Assembly (NCBI RefSeq): GCF_050107595.1
Contig: NZ_JBNILH010000007.1
Location: forward strand, 124,001-188,000
DNA length: 64,000 bases
Source: Bacillus_AB infantis_C
Lineage (GTDB): Bacteria; Bacillota; Bacilli; Bacillales; Cytobacillaceae
Direction: 5' to 3'
The notes below the pieces were generated by a model. It was not told the origin of the DNA. It saw only the letters and a list, made by a program, of their open reading frames with translations, and made no database searches. The position numbers were made by a program, and so were the translations under genes. Of the stretch, positions 23,833 to 32,738 are shown piece by piece (within the stretch, counting starts at the first letter, position 1; the number at the start of each line of letters is the position of its first letter).

Positions 23833-24669
23833 ATGGAACAAAGAGTGAATGTTGGCAAATATCATATGAACATCCGTTATTTTAATGAAGCACAATCTGA
23901 CGAGTCAGTAGTGCTTATACACGGAATCCCTACAAACTCCCATTTGTGGGATTATGTTATTCCATATTTAAAGAAAAAGTACAAGGTAGCCGCTGTGGAA
24001 CTGATCGGCTACGGCAAGTCTGACCGCGGCCCTTCTTATGATTTAACACTGCCTAAACAAGCCCGCTATATACTTAATGCGTTAGACCAATTAGGAATAA
24101 AAAAGGCTCATTTTGTCGGCCATGATCTTGGAGGCGGCATTGTCCAGATTCTTGCTGTCACAAAGCCAGAGAGAGTGAAAAGTATTGTTGTTATTGATGG
24201 GGTCTGTTTTTCTAACTGGCCTTTGCCTAAAGTAGTTTCAATCAGGTATCCTGTTGCAGAGGAATTCGTACCTTCTCCACTTTTCATTGAAAGGATGCTG
24301 CGGGAAGGAGTATATTATCCTTCTATGCTGAAACCGGAGCTGATCAGGAAATTCACTTTGCCTTTCAGCACTCCAACAGGTCCTGAAGAGCTGCAGCAGG
24401 CCTCATTTGCATTAAACCATCACCAGACTGAGGATCTGGTTCCCTCTTTGCCTCAAATAGAATGTCCGGCAACCTTCTTATGGGGGCAGCATGACCGGTA
24501 CCTGGTTCCCTACTGGGGGCAGCTTCTGCATCAGCATGTCCCACATTCCGTTTTCAAGCTGATACCAAATGCAAGCCACTATTCAATGATTGATCAGCCA
24601 AGCATTGTTTCCGCTGAATTACTGTCCCACCTTAAAAATTCAGCTTCAAAAAGACAGCTACCCAATTAG
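23833..24669 (+). CDS. Alpha/beta hydrolase with Asp nucleophile (dehalogenase/epoxide hydrolase type)
   Basis: 278 residues. The oxyanion motif is LIHGIPTNSHLWDY (His30-Gly31). The nucleophile elbow is VGHDLGGGIVQ, so the nucleophile is Asp98 rather than Ser. The second acid is Asp221 in GQHDRYLVP and the base is His249 in NASHYSMID. An Asp nucleophile with this layout is what haloalkane and fluoroacetate dehalogenases and soluble epoxide hydrolases use. Cytosolic. GGGGAGG eight bases before ATG 23833. The terminator hairpin overlaps the stop codon. Substrate unknown. Confidence 0.82.
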   Translation: MEQRVNVGKYHMNIRYFNEAQSDESVVLIHGIPTNSHLWDYVIPYLKKKYKVAAVELIGYGKSDRGPSYDLTLPKQARYILNALDQLGIKKAHFVGHDLGGGIVQILAVTKPERVKSIVVIDGVCFSNWPLPKVVSIRYPVAEEFVPSPLFIERMLREGVYYPSMLKPELIRKFTLPFSTPTGPEELQQASFALNHHQTEDLVPSLPQIECPATFLWGQHDRYLVPYWGQLLHQHVPHSVFKLIPNASHYSMIDQPSIVSAELLSHLKNSASKRQLPN

Positions 24670-24678
24670 CTGTCTTTT
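24648..24678 (+). terminator. Terminator overlapping the hydrolase stop
   Basis: AAAAGACAGCTA/TAGCTGTCTTTT perfect 12-bp stem; the stop codon lies in the loop and 3' arm. Confidence 0.85.
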
Positions 24679-24780
24679 CATTGTGCTTGCCTCATTTTTC
24701 ATCCCTAAGCACTCCACGGCTTCGCTCCAATTTAATACAAGCCATGAAGTAAACTCATAAGTGAACAGTATGTAGAGTTT

Positions 24781-25689
24781 TTATAGCTTTTTTGCTTGAT
24801 TTAACGCCATATAGCCAGCGCCGATCACCCCTGCTTCTGCCCCGAACTCACAGATGGCAAGCTTCATTTTGCCTCTTAGATTTGCATATAGTTTTTCATT
24901 AATTTTATTGTTAACCTCAACCATCAGCCAGGGATTACGGCAGATGACAGCTCCGCCAAGCACAAATGCCCCTGGATCCATGAGCTGAGCGATGGAGGCG
25001 ACAGCACTGGAAAAATGCTCAATCCAATCATTGATCACTTTAACGGCCATCTTTTCCTTATCTTTAAATTTTTCAAACAGGTATTCTGCGTCCGAACTTT
25101 CACCATATATTAGCTTACTTCTGGCATCAAGTGTCCTGCCGCTGCAAAGGGATTCCAGTGTCTGTTCCTTAATCCCCTCTTCTTCGCTTCCTTGGCCGAT
25201 GATCATTCTGCCCGCTTCGCCTGCATATCCATTGTCCCCCCTGATCATTTGGCCGTTATAATAAACGCCCATCCCAATGCCTGTGCTCACTGTCATGTAG
25301 AGAGAATAGCTTTTTCCTTTAGCCGCTCCCTTTTCTGCTTCCAGCAGTCCCGCTGCATTGACATCATTGTCAAAGAAAACCTCAAATCCAGGAAAGCAGG
25401 ATTGTATGTACTCAATTCTTATACCGTCCAAAACCGGTATGTTGTCTGCATCTTTTATTACTTGTGTCTGTCCATTCCAAGGGACAGGCAGGGCAATTCC
25501 AATTTTCTTAGCATTTCTCTGAGGATCTACCCTTTCAGCCATCCGGAAGATTTCGCTAAACATTTCATCTGCCGTTTCAAAACTCCTGGTTAATGCCGTC
25601 TCCAAACGGATAACCGACAGATCTTTTCCGATAAGTCCCACACGAATATTGGTAGCGCCAATATCTACACCAATTACAAGTTCATCCAT
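24781..25689 (-). CDS. ROK-family sugar kinase without the zinc motif
   Basis: 302 residues. ATP-binding DIGATNIRVGLIG at the start; sugar-binding and catalytic block FFDNDVNAAGLLEAEKGAA with the base Asp in NDVNAAG; phosphate loop VSTGIGMGVYYNG; and GEAGRMIIGQG. ROK glucokinases normally go on with a CxCGxxGCxE zinc motif, but here the text is SEEEGIKEQTLESLCSG, so the zinc site is absent. This points to a diverged specificity (allose, N-acetyl sugar or similar). It lies a few kb from the sugar oxidoreductase operon but is separate from it. Confidence 0.8.
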   Translation of the reverse strand: MDELVIGVDIGATNIRVGLIGKDLSVIRLETALTRSFETADEMFSEIFRMAERVDPQRNAKKIGIALPVPWNGQTQVIKDADNIPVLDGIRIEYIQSCFPGFEVFFDNDVNAAGLLEAEKGAAKGKSYSLYMTVSTGIGMGVYYNGQMIRGDNGYAGEAGRMIIGQGSEEEGIKEQTLESLCSGRTLDARSKLIYGESSDAEYLFEKFKDKEKMAVKVINDWIEHFSSAVASIAQLMDPGAFVLGGAVICRNPWLMVEVNNKINEKLYANLRGKMKLAICEFGAEAGVIGAGYMALNQAKKL

Positions 25690-26008
25690 TTCAAAATAGC
25701 TCCTTACACAGCAACTCTTTTTTTATAATTTTTGCGTAATCGCTCTATAAACAGTTAAGTCCTGCGTCCGTGCTGAATGGCAGGAACGAAACTCCATTTG
25801 AGTATATATACTTTTGGGGTCACCGATCTTCTATTTTTCTTTGCCCCATCCGACTGATACTAATTTTCTCATTCAGAGTAACCAGGAGCAAATATAATAT
25901 AGATTGCACCAATACTGCAACTCTGGTGGATGCAGTAAGATTGACTCCAAATTTTTGAAAGAGGATCACAAATGGTTACTTAGTTCTCTTACCCAGCAAA
26001 GAGAAAAT

Positions 26009-26195
26009 AATAAGCGGAGATTTTCCGGCTAAATACAGAATGGAGCTCATTCCGAGGTAAATAAGGGGAGATTTTCCGGTTATGCAAAATAAAATACCAC
26101 ATTTTTACGTTTTTTGAGTCAATAAGAGGAATTTCTCCGTCTATTTGAGCTGTTTTTTATAGAAATTTCTATTTAAGGGGAATTCTTCCGTCCAT
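26009..26195. repeat. Degenerate palindromic array F, about 51-bp period
   Basis: Units anchored on TAAG(C/G)GGAGATTTTCCGG-type text begin at 26011, 26062, 26123 and 26174 (steps 51, 61, 51). Each holds a weak inverted repeat such as GGGGAGATTTTCCGG. It lies in the 509-bp gap between the ROK kinase start and the frameshifted gene. The rest of the gap (25690-26008) shows no other structure I can support. Confidence 0.6.
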
Positions 26196-26198
26196 TAA

Positions 26199-26854
26199 TT
26201 AGACTGGGTTCTTAACCTGATACCCTACCCGATAAGATCGAATCCTCTGAGTGCCAGATGCGGGGATCAGCATCTTTTTTTCGACCAGTTGGGAAAGTAC
26301 CTTTTTTACTGTCTTGGCACTTAGCTTTAGATGCTTCTCGACTTCTTTTGGGGATATGTCATCTTCTTTTCGAATCACTAGCCGGAGCACTTCTTTTTCA
26401 AGAAAGGACAAAGAAGTTTGGTCCAGCTCATCACCCAGCCATTTGCCTATCACTTGCTGAACAACCTGTTGGCAGCTGCGGGGATTCTCTTTTACTTGAT
26501 CAAAAGAAAAGCGGATGACGGTCCACCTATCAATCACCAGCTGGTTTTGACGTTGTCGGAAAATTGCCATCTGCTGATATTCTTTAGGTGAGGGCCATAC
26601 CCGTCGACCTCTAAACAAACCTTAAAGCCGGGACGGATATAAGCAAGATCCAAATACCTTTTGCCATCCTTATAATCATCAATCTCATATTCAGGATGAA
26701 GATAATTAAACTGGTAAAATACTGGCCACCACACTTGTTTCAAAAACAGCATTTCAGCATGTTTGTGACCTTCTTCCAGGCGCCGCAGCCGCTCACCGGT
26801 TCTTGCCTGTAAGTGTGCATGTAAAAATGCCTGATATTCTTCTTCAAATCCCAT
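26199..26854 (-). pseudogene. DUF559/PD-(D/E)XK-like nuclease with C-terminal winged helix, frameshifted
   Basis: Two overlapping frames together make one protein. The first runs from ATG 26854 (MGFEEEYQAFLHAH) and has LEEGHKHAEMLFLKQVWWP and YLDLAYIRPGFKVCLEVDGY, where the E-V-D-G-Y-G-P-H text resembles DUF559 / very-short-patch-repair-like nuclease cores. It then runs out of frame after RWQFSDNVK and stops. The second frame continues with RQNQLVIDRWTVIRFSFDQV and ends in a winged helix (ISPKEVEKHLKLSAKTVKKV). The change is a -1 shift near 26540-26560, which fits loss of one base. No standard slippery heptamer is visible, so inactivation or an assembly error is likelier than programmed frameshifting. 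Confidence 0.65.
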
Positions 26855-27263
26855 ATATCCCTCTCCTAACAATAAGAAAATGAACAGCATAGGCTTTAAT
26901 AGCTTCCGATGAATCAAATCCATTATTGCTTCATTTGTTTTAATAGGAAGGTTTTTGAATAACTTTGGAAATTAATTAGTGGTAATGTGTGTGAAAGGAT
27001 AAATTTGATATTAATAGAGGATTGTAACCGGGCAAATAGAATTGCGGAGCAGCAATGATAAAAGAATATTTCGATAACCAGCATCAGATTAACTAATTTT
27101 AGTCTAATAGAATTCTAAAAATTGTCAATCAACTTATGCCTTTCGACAATAATTTTAATTCTAGCATCTCCCAACCTTAAGGAGAGTTTTTGGGTTTAAA
27201 CCTCACATACTTATGTAAAAAAAGAGTCTTGGTTCGGCCTAGAATGGCCTTAACACAAAAAAG

Positions 27264-27294
27264 CGGGGTATCCATCCGCTTCCTGGATACCCCG
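27264..27294 (-). terminator. Terminator of the sugar isomerase/oxidoreductase operon
   Basis: CGGGGTATCCA/TGGATACCCCG perfect 11-bp stem, A run upstream on the plus strand. The rest of the 26924-27326 gap is A/T rich with nothing else I can support. Confidence 0.85.
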
Positions 27295-27326
27295 TTCATA
27301 ACTTAGTTATTTTCGGCCAGCTGTTT

Positions 27327-28295
27327 TTACGCCCACCACATATCCCCAGGCGTTTCCCGAATCAAAACTTCATTCAGGTTCTTCACTGCGCGTGCAAATC
27401 CTTCATCAATTGACATCAGCGGATCTTCATGCTCAATGCTGACGACATAGTCATATCCATACAGCCTCAGGGCGCTCATCATATCGCTCCATTCCTGGAT
27501 GCTGTGGCCGCATCCGACGCTGCGGAAGGTCCAGGCGCGTGTCTGGACTTCTCCATATGGCTGCATGTCTGTCAGTCCATACATATTGACATTATCCTGA
27601 TCGATATAGGTGTCCTTGGCATGGAAATGATGGATGGCACCGGCTTTCCCGAGAATTTTTATCGCTGCGACCGGATCAATGCCCTGCCACCATAGATGGC
27701 TCGGATCAAGATTCGCCCCGATGGCCGGGCTTGTTTCCTCGCGAAGCTTCAGCATGGTGTAAGGTGTATGGACAAGGAAGCCGCCATGCAGTTCCAGTCC
27801 AATTTTCACATTATGCTCTTCTGCTAAAGTGCCGATTTCCTTCCAATATGGTATTAGCCTGTTTTCCCATTGCCATTTCAGGACATCGCCGTATTCTGCC
27901 GGCCATGGTACGACTGGCCAGTTTGGCTGTTTTGCTTCCTCACTGTCGCCTGCTGTGCCAGAAAAGGCATTGACGACCGGTACACCAAGGAGTGAAGCAA
28001 GCTTGATGGTTTTTCTGAGTACTTCATCAGATTCTTCAGCAAAAGCTTTATCAGGTGAAATCGGATTTCCGTGGCAGCTGAATGCGCTGATCGTCAGGCC
28101 TCTGGATGTTACTGCTTCCAGATAGTCTTTTCTTTTAGCCTCATCTTCAAGCAATTCGTCCAATGGGCAATGGGCATTTCCAGGATAGCAGCCTGTGCCG
28201 ATTTCAACCGCATCAAGACCTGCTTCTTTTACATGATCGAGCATTTCTTCGAAAGATTTTTGTGAAAATAATACTGCGAAAACACCGAGCTTCAT
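27327..28295 (-). CDS. Sugar phosphate isomerase/epimerase (xylose-isomerase-like TIM barrel)
   Basis: 322 residues of an AP-endonuclease-2/IolE-type TIM barrel. Marks: DAVEIGTGCYPGNAHCPL, AFSCHGNPISPDKAF, IGLELHGGFLVHTP (metal-ligand Glu), GANLDPSHLWWQGID (Asp and His metal ligands), HHFHAKDTYID and VSIEHEDPLMS (final Glu). All five likely divalent-metal ligands are present. The closest known grouping is the YfiH/YcjR type that acts on 3-keto or inosose-like sugars. Its start overlaps the oxidoreductase stop by 4 bp; third gene of the operon. Confidence 0.85.
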   Translation of the reverse strand: MKLGVFAVLFSQKSFEEMLDHVKEAGLDAVEIGTGCYPGNAHCPLDELLEDEAKRKDYLEAVTSRGLTISAFSCHGNPISPDKAFAEESDEVLRKTIKLASLLGVPVVNAFSGTAGDSEEAKQPNWPVVPWPAEYGDVLKWQWENRLIPYWKEIGTLAEEHNVKIGLELHGGFLVHTPYTMLKLREETSPAIGANLDPSHLWWQGIDPVAAIKILGKAGAIHHFHAKDTYIDQDNVNMYGLTDMQPYGEVQTRAWTFRSVGCGHSIQEWSDMMSALRLYGYDYVVSIEHEDPLMSIDEGFARAVKNLNEVLIRETPGDMWWA

Positions 28296-29335
28296 TCTGC
28301 CAGGACCCCTTTCTTAAGAGGAACAATTTGTTTTGTTTTCTGTGATTCGATTGCTGCAAGAATGATTTCAAGGCTCCTTAAGCCTTCTTCTCCGCTGATC
28401 AGCGGCTCCTTGTCTTTTACTACACTTTCAACAAAATGATTGATCACATGGGAAGTTGTCTGTCCGCCTTCCTCGTTTGTCTGGATTTTGTCCAGCTTAT
28501 GCTGAACCGAACTGCCGTCGCGGTAAACTTCAATCAGCGAATATTCCGGATCTGCTTCAAGATGGAGGGTCCCTTTTTCCCCGTAGATGACGGTGGAGTT
28601 GTCGCTTCCGCCCATATAAGACCAGCTTGCTGCCAATGTGCCGACTGCACCTGACTCTGACCGGAGGACACAGACCGCATTATCGTCCACTTCTGTATTT
28701 TCCTTCGCGTTGGTCGCGATCAGCGCACCGACTTCAGTAAATTCGCCGAGCAGATACCGCAATAAATCGGCTTTATGCACGCCAAGATCTCCCATGGCAC
28801 CGATAAAGGCTTCCCTTTTATTAAAGAACCAGCTGTCAGCACCATCCGCACTCCATCCTTCAGGACCTGCATGCCCGAATGTCGTTCTGAAGCTGAATAT
28901 CCTTCCAAGCTTGCCGCTCTCAATGATCTCCTTTGCTTTCTGATGAGCAGCAGTGAAGCGTTGGTTGTGGGCTATCATGAGTTTCTTTCCGTTAGCTCTT
29001 GCAGACTCATTCATTGCTTCCGCTTCTTCCCTTGATGCAGCCATAGGCTTTTCACACAAAACATGACGGCCTGCATTCAAAGCTGCTAAAGTAACTTCAG
29101 CGTGCAGGAAATTCGGCAGGCAAACACTGACGAGGTCGATTCCTTCCATTTCAATGGCTTCTTTATAACTGGTGAATGCCCTGGCACCGTATTTCGCAGC
29201 TGTCTCTTCTGCTCTTTCCTGGTTGCTGTCGCATACAGCAGCGATTTCAACAAATGGATTTGCGGCATATTCCGGCAGGTGGCGAAATTGGGCGATGCTT
29301 CCGCAGCCGATTACAGCAGCTTTTAATTTAGTCAT
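28292..29335 (-). CDS. Gfo/Idh/MocA-family sugar oxidoreductase
   Basis: 347 residues from ATG 29335 (MTKLKAAVIGCG). The Rossmann motif is AVIGCGSIAQFRHLPEY, the second NAD motif is VSVCLPNFLHAEVTLAAL, and the family signature is HVLCEKPMAAS with the catalytic Lys-Pro. The substrate-side motif DLGVHKADLLRYLLGE carries the active-site His/Asp pair. It oxidises or reduces a sugar or cyclitol with NAD(P). It lies between two isomerases, the arrangement seen in 3-keto-sugar and levoglucosan-type pathways, so a 3-keto intermediate is the best inference. Confidence 0.85.
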   Translation of the reverse strand: MTKLKAAVIGCGSIAQFRHLPEYAANPFVEIAAVCDSNQERAEETAAKYGARAFTSYKEAIEMEGIDLVSVCLPNFLHAEVTLAALNAGRHVLCEKPMAASREEAEAMNESARANGKKLMIAHNQRFTAAHQKAKEIIESGKLGRIFSFRTTFGHAGPEGWSADGADSWFFNKREAFIGAMGDLGVHKADLLRYLLGEFTEVGALIATNAKENTEVDDNAVCVLRSESGAVGTLAASWSYMGGSDNSTVIYGEKGTLHLEADPEYSLIEVYRDGSSVQHKLDKIQTNEEGGQTTSHVINHFVESVVKDKEPLISGEEGLRSLEIILAAIESQKTKQIVPLKKGVLAE

Positions 29336-29340
29336 TAGTA

Positions 29341-30108
29341 TCAAACTCCTTTAGTGGAAAATTGTTCTTTTAAGTAATTGATGCTTATTTCAATACTTTC
29401 GAATGGCGTCAGGCGGCTTGCATCCTGCTCTACTACCCACCACTTTACTCCTGCTTCATCTCCAAGACTGAGAATTTCCTGCAGATCGATGCTCCCTTTT
29501 CCAAGTTCCGCAAAGAACTGTTCTTCATCTTTGGTCATATCCTTCAGATGTACAAGGGGTGACCTGCCTTGATACCTTTTAATCCAGGCAGCCGGATCTT
29601 CCTTTGCTTTTGCCAGCCAGTAGACATCCAGTTCTGTCTGGAGAAGTCCGGGGTCGCTGTCATCAAAAATGGCCTCAAGCGCAATCCTCCCGTCACTCAA
29701 TCTTTCAAGCTCGAAATCATGATTATGGTAGCATAATGTGATTCCTGCATCCTTCAGCTTCCGGCCTGCTTCATTCAGCAGGGGAATGAGTGATTGATAG
29801 CTTTCCTCTGTCCGCTCATCCGGCATAAGGTAAGGGCAAACTGCATATTGAATTCCAACCGTTTTAAGATTGGAAATCACATTGTCCAGGTTGTCCTTAA
29901 GGTCCGCCAGAGGGATATGGGCAGATACCGGTGCAAGATTAAGAGCGTCAGTCAATTCCTTCACTTTTTCTGCACTCAGCCCTCCAAAACCAGCAAATTC
30001 CACCCCGTCAAAACCGAGTTCTGCCACCTTCTTCAGGGTACCCGCAAAATCTTTCTCCGTTTCTTCACGAAGTGTATAGAGCTGTACTGCAATTGGTATT
30101 CCCGACAT
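29341..30108 (-). CDS. Sugar phosphate isomerase/epimerase, second paralogue
   Basis: 255 residues, TIM barrel. Marks: PIAVQLYTLREETEKDFAGT, GFDGVEFAGFGGLSAEKV, TLCYHNHDFELERL, LQTELDVYWLAKAKEDP (metal Glu and Asp), PLVHLKDMTKDEEQF, and WWVVEQDASRLTPFES. This is the group of small IolE-like isomerases that accompany Gfo/Idh/MocA enzymes. First gene of the operon, start ATG 30108 after GGGG, 96 bp from the divergent AraC regulator. Confidence 0.85.
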   Translation of the reverse strand: MSGIPIAVQLYTLREETEKDFAGTLKKVAELGFDGVEFAGFGGLSAEKVKELTDALNLAPVSAHIPLADLKDNLDNVISNLKTVGIQYAVCPYLMPDERTEESYQSLIPLLNEAGRKLKDAGITLCYHNHDFELERLSDGRIALEAIFDDSDPGLLQTELDVYWLAKAKEDPAAWIKRYQGRSPLVHLKDMTKDEEQFFAELGKGSIDLQEILSLGDEAGVKWWVVEQDASRLTPFESIEISINYLKEQFSTKGV

Positions 30109-30243
30109 CTTAATCCCCTCGCTTCCTCAAATTTTTAAAATAAACTATTTGATTCCATCATAAGTGACCATCAAATATTTGAACATTCATGATATGATTA
30201 AAACATGCACTATTTTGCTATTTTGAGTGACGGGGGTCATTTT

Positions 30244-31059
30244 TTGAAAACGGATACATTGTTTTGCGGTTATTCATACCATACACAGCCCTTTTATTCT
30301 CATCATAAGTCCGGCTACCCTTCCTACCTGATCCGCCTGCAGACAGAAGGAGCATGCGAAGCGATCGTCAGAGGCAATCGCAGGAAATTGGAAAAAGGCG
30401 ACCTGCTGCTCATCAAGCCTGGGGACCATTATGAACTGATGGTCGACAGCCTGCTCCCTGATAAGGCTATTTTGAGCGGAGACTATCACCTCATCTGTGA
30501 GGGGGAATGGATCGAAGAGTGGTGGAAAAGATCTAATAAACCGGATATAGCACGGATTGACGCTGATGAGAGGCTGCTTTCCCTTTGGAGGCATCTGATC
30601 ATCGAATTAAGGCGGCCTTCGAAGGAAGAATATAATGAACTGTCTGATTATCTTCTCCGCTCACTCTGCATCTCGCTTGAAAGAGCGCTTAAAGAAACGT
30701 CTCTTTCAGCCCACAGACCATATGCAGTCACAAGGATGCTCAGGTTCATCGAGGAGCATGCCCTTTCCTCTTTTAAAGTCGAAGAAGCCGCTGCACATGC
30801 CGGGCTGAGCGTCTCACGTGCTGTGCATCTTTTCAAGGAAAGCACAGGAAAGACGATCATGGAATATGCCATGGAAATCAGGCTCGCTGCTGCAGAGGAA
30901 AGGATGAAATATACCACCATGACACTGGAGCAGATTGCAGAAGACTGCGGCTTCGGCACCTACCCTTATTTTCACCGTGTGTTCAGCAAAATGCATGGAA
31001 GGGCACCAGGGGTGTATCGGCGGATGGAATATGGGGGGATGGGGAGAGTGAAGAGCTGA
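30244..31059 (+). CDS. AraC-family regulator of the divergent sugar operon
   Basis: About 271 residues from TTG 30244, which has GGGGGT seven bases upstream; ATG 30205 gives 13 more residues but no site. The N-terminal cupin-like ligand domain has QPFYSHHKSGYPSYLIRLQ and LEKGDLLLIKPGDHYELM. The C-terminal double helix-turn-helix (about 175-265) has FKVEEAAAHAGLSVSRAVHL and MTLEQIAEDCGFGTYPYFHR. Family knowledge: such proteins activate a linked sugar operon on binding the sugar. Here the divergent isomerase/oxidoreductase operon is the obvious target. It resembles B. subtilis YfiF. Confidence 0.82.
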   Translation: MKTDTLFCGYSYHTQPFYSHHKSGYPSYLIRLQTEGACEAIVRGNRRKLEKGDLLLIKPGDHYELMVDSLLPDKAILSGDYHLICEGEWIEEWWKRSNKPDIARIDADERLLSLWRHLIIELRRPSKEEYNELSDYLLRSLCISLERALKETSLSAHRPYAVTRMLRFIEEHALSSFKVEEAAAHAGLSVSRAVHLFKESTGKTIMEYAMEIRLAAAEERMKYTTMTLEQIAEDCGFGTYPYFHRVFSKMHGRAPGVYRRMEYGGMGRVKS

Positions 31060-31074
31060 GGGTTTTGGGTGGGA

Positions 31075-31660
31075 GGTTTTGAGGCACTCTTTTATCATTC
31101 TACTGGTTTTGAGTGTTTCATGTTACTGATATGAAGCACTCTGCACTGGCTCTACTGGTCTTAGAGTGTCTCAGGTTTCTTATATGAAGCACTCTGCACT
31201 GGCTCTATTGGTCTTAGAGTGTCTCAGGTTTCTGATATGAAGCACTCTGCACTGGCTCTATTGGTGTTAGAGTGTCTCAGGTTTCTGATATGAAGCACTC
31301 TGCTCAGGCTCTGTTGGTGTTAGAGTGTCTCAGGTTTCTGATATAAAGCACTCTGTTCAGGCTCTGTTGGTGTTAGAGTGTCTCAGGTTTCTGATATGAA
31401 GCACTCTGCACTGGCTCTATTGGTGTTAGAGTGTCTCAGGTTTCTGATATGAAGCACTCTGCTCAGGCTCTGTTGGTGTTAGAGTGACTCAGGTTTCTTA
31501 TATGAAGCATTCCGCTCAGGCTCTATTGGTGTCAGAGTGCTCAGGTCGCTGGCATGAAGCACTCTGCTCAGGCTTTGTGGGCCGCAGAGTGTCCCATGCC
31601 ACTAATATGGAGTACTCTGCATGGATATATTCCGTTTTAGAATACAGAGAAGCACTCCAC
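31075..31660. repeat. Palindromic tandem array B, 53-bp period (GCACTCTG family)
   Basis: About eleven units start with ATGAAGCACTCTG at 31131, 31184, 31237, 31290, 31343, 31396, 31449, 31502, 31554 and 31607 (steps 53, one 52), preceded by a decayed unit at 31081 and followed by one near 31647. Each unit has GCACTCT ... AGAGTGTCTCA, which can fold back. The same sequence family makes array A at 7.4 kb. It fills the 715-bp gap between the convergent AraC and phosphoesterase genes. Confidence 0.92.
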
Positions 31661-31775
31661 ACGGGTACTATCTTTTCTCAAAAATATTTGCCGAAATTGG
31701 TGATCTAATCAGAAAAACAAAGTAACATTCCCTCAACACACCAAAAAGGCGCATGCTTCTCACGCGCCCTCCTTA

Positions 31776-32591
31776 TTATGCAATCTCATGAACAGTGATT
31801 TCCGGCCGGCTGCCGATTCGTATATTAACCCCTGTCTGTCCCAGCCCCTCGCTGATATAGAAAGGCATGCCATTATGATAGTGCAGGCCTTTTACCATAT
31901 TCATGCGCACCAGTTTTCCCATTTTAGCCAAATGATACGGTTTCGGCCAGTGAATTTGGCCGCCGTGGAAGTGGCCGGATAAAAGATAATCATATTTATA
32001 GTCCTTCATCTCAAGGACCACGTTCGGATCATGTGTAAGCACCAGATTATATCCCTCCCTCACATCAAGGTAAGATTGGGGCACATTATGATGCTTAGTA
32101 CTATAATTATCAATTCCAATAATATTTAACTTTTCTCCATTAATATCAATGACAGCATGCTCATTCCGAAGCGTTCTGCACCTGTTTTGCTCAAGTATCT
32201 CTTTCAGAGCCTCAAAATTCTTTCCCTTCAGAACATAATCATGATTGCCAAAAACGGCGTACATGCCATAACGAGGTTCGAGTTTATTAAGCATTTGAAG
32301 GTAGGGGGCCAGCTTCGGCAAGCTCCTTTTTCGGTCCATGAAATCCCCCGTCAGGGCAATCAGATCAAAATCCTTTCCGGGTAAAAGCTCATAAAGTTCA
32401 TTTGGGCTGATTGAAATATTCTCCAAATGCAGATCAGACAAATGAAGAATCTTTATTTTATTGCCGGCAAGCACAATATCCGGCCGTTCGACCGATACTG
32501 TCCTGACAGCTACTTTGCTCGTATTTTTATTTGCTTTAAACAGTAAATAACCAAGGTAGACAGAAATGATCAAGAAAAAATATAATGACAT
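31776..32591 (-). CDS. Membrane-anchored metallophosphoesterase
   Basis: 271 residues from ATG 32591 (MSLYFFLIISVYLG), AGGAGG ten bases upstream. One N-terminal helix anchors it. The calcineurin-like domain has the complete dimetal set: ILHLSDLHLE (Asp, His), ALTGDFMD (Asp), VFGNHDYV (Asn-His), LVLTHDPNV (His) and LSGHFHGGQIHWP (His-x-His). It resembles B. subtilis YkuE and YpbG-type phosphodiesterases, which act on phospholipid headgroups or nucleotides. Convergent with the AraC gene across array B. Confidence 0.85.
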   Translation of the reverse strand: MSLYFFLIISVYLGYLLFKANKNTSKVAVRTVSVERPDIVLAGNKIKILHLSDLHLENISISPNELYELLPGKDFDLIALTGDFMDRKRSLPKLAPYLQMLNKLEPRYGMYAVFGNHDYVLKGKNFEALKEILEQNRCRTLRNEHAVIDINGEKLNIIGIDNYSTKHHNVPQSYLDVREGYNLVLTHDPNVVLEMKDYKYDYLLSGHFHGGQIHWPKPYHLAKMGKLVRMNMVKGLHYHNGMPFYISEGLGQTGVNIRIGSRPEITVHEIA

Positions 32592-32738
32592 TCGCACATC
32601 TCCTCCTAGGTAACCAGTATAAAGGACTCGTCCCCTAAGTCCTAGTGGAAGTTGGAGGAAGTCTTTAAAAAAACGATCACCTTTTTTCCAGAAAAGGTAG
32701 TACAATAGTATTTTCGGTTCATTGGAAGGAGTGTTTTT

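Noticed and set aside
26530..26570. Programmed -1 frameshift joining the two nuclease frames
   Set aside because: No X-XXY-YYZ slippery heptamer and no obvious downstream pseudoknot; a lost base is simpler.
27140..27155. Spo0A box (TTCGACA)
   Set aside because: One seven-base match in an AT-rich gap, not placed near a promoter of either flanking gene.
31075..31660. CRISPR array
   Set aside because: Units repeat as whole 53-bp blocks; there are no unique spacers between constant repeats and no cas genes nearby. The same holds for arrays A, C, D and F.
31484..31708. 74-residue ORF inside array B
   Set aside because: It is a by-product of the repeat; the unit of 53 bp is not a multiple of three and there is no ribosome site.
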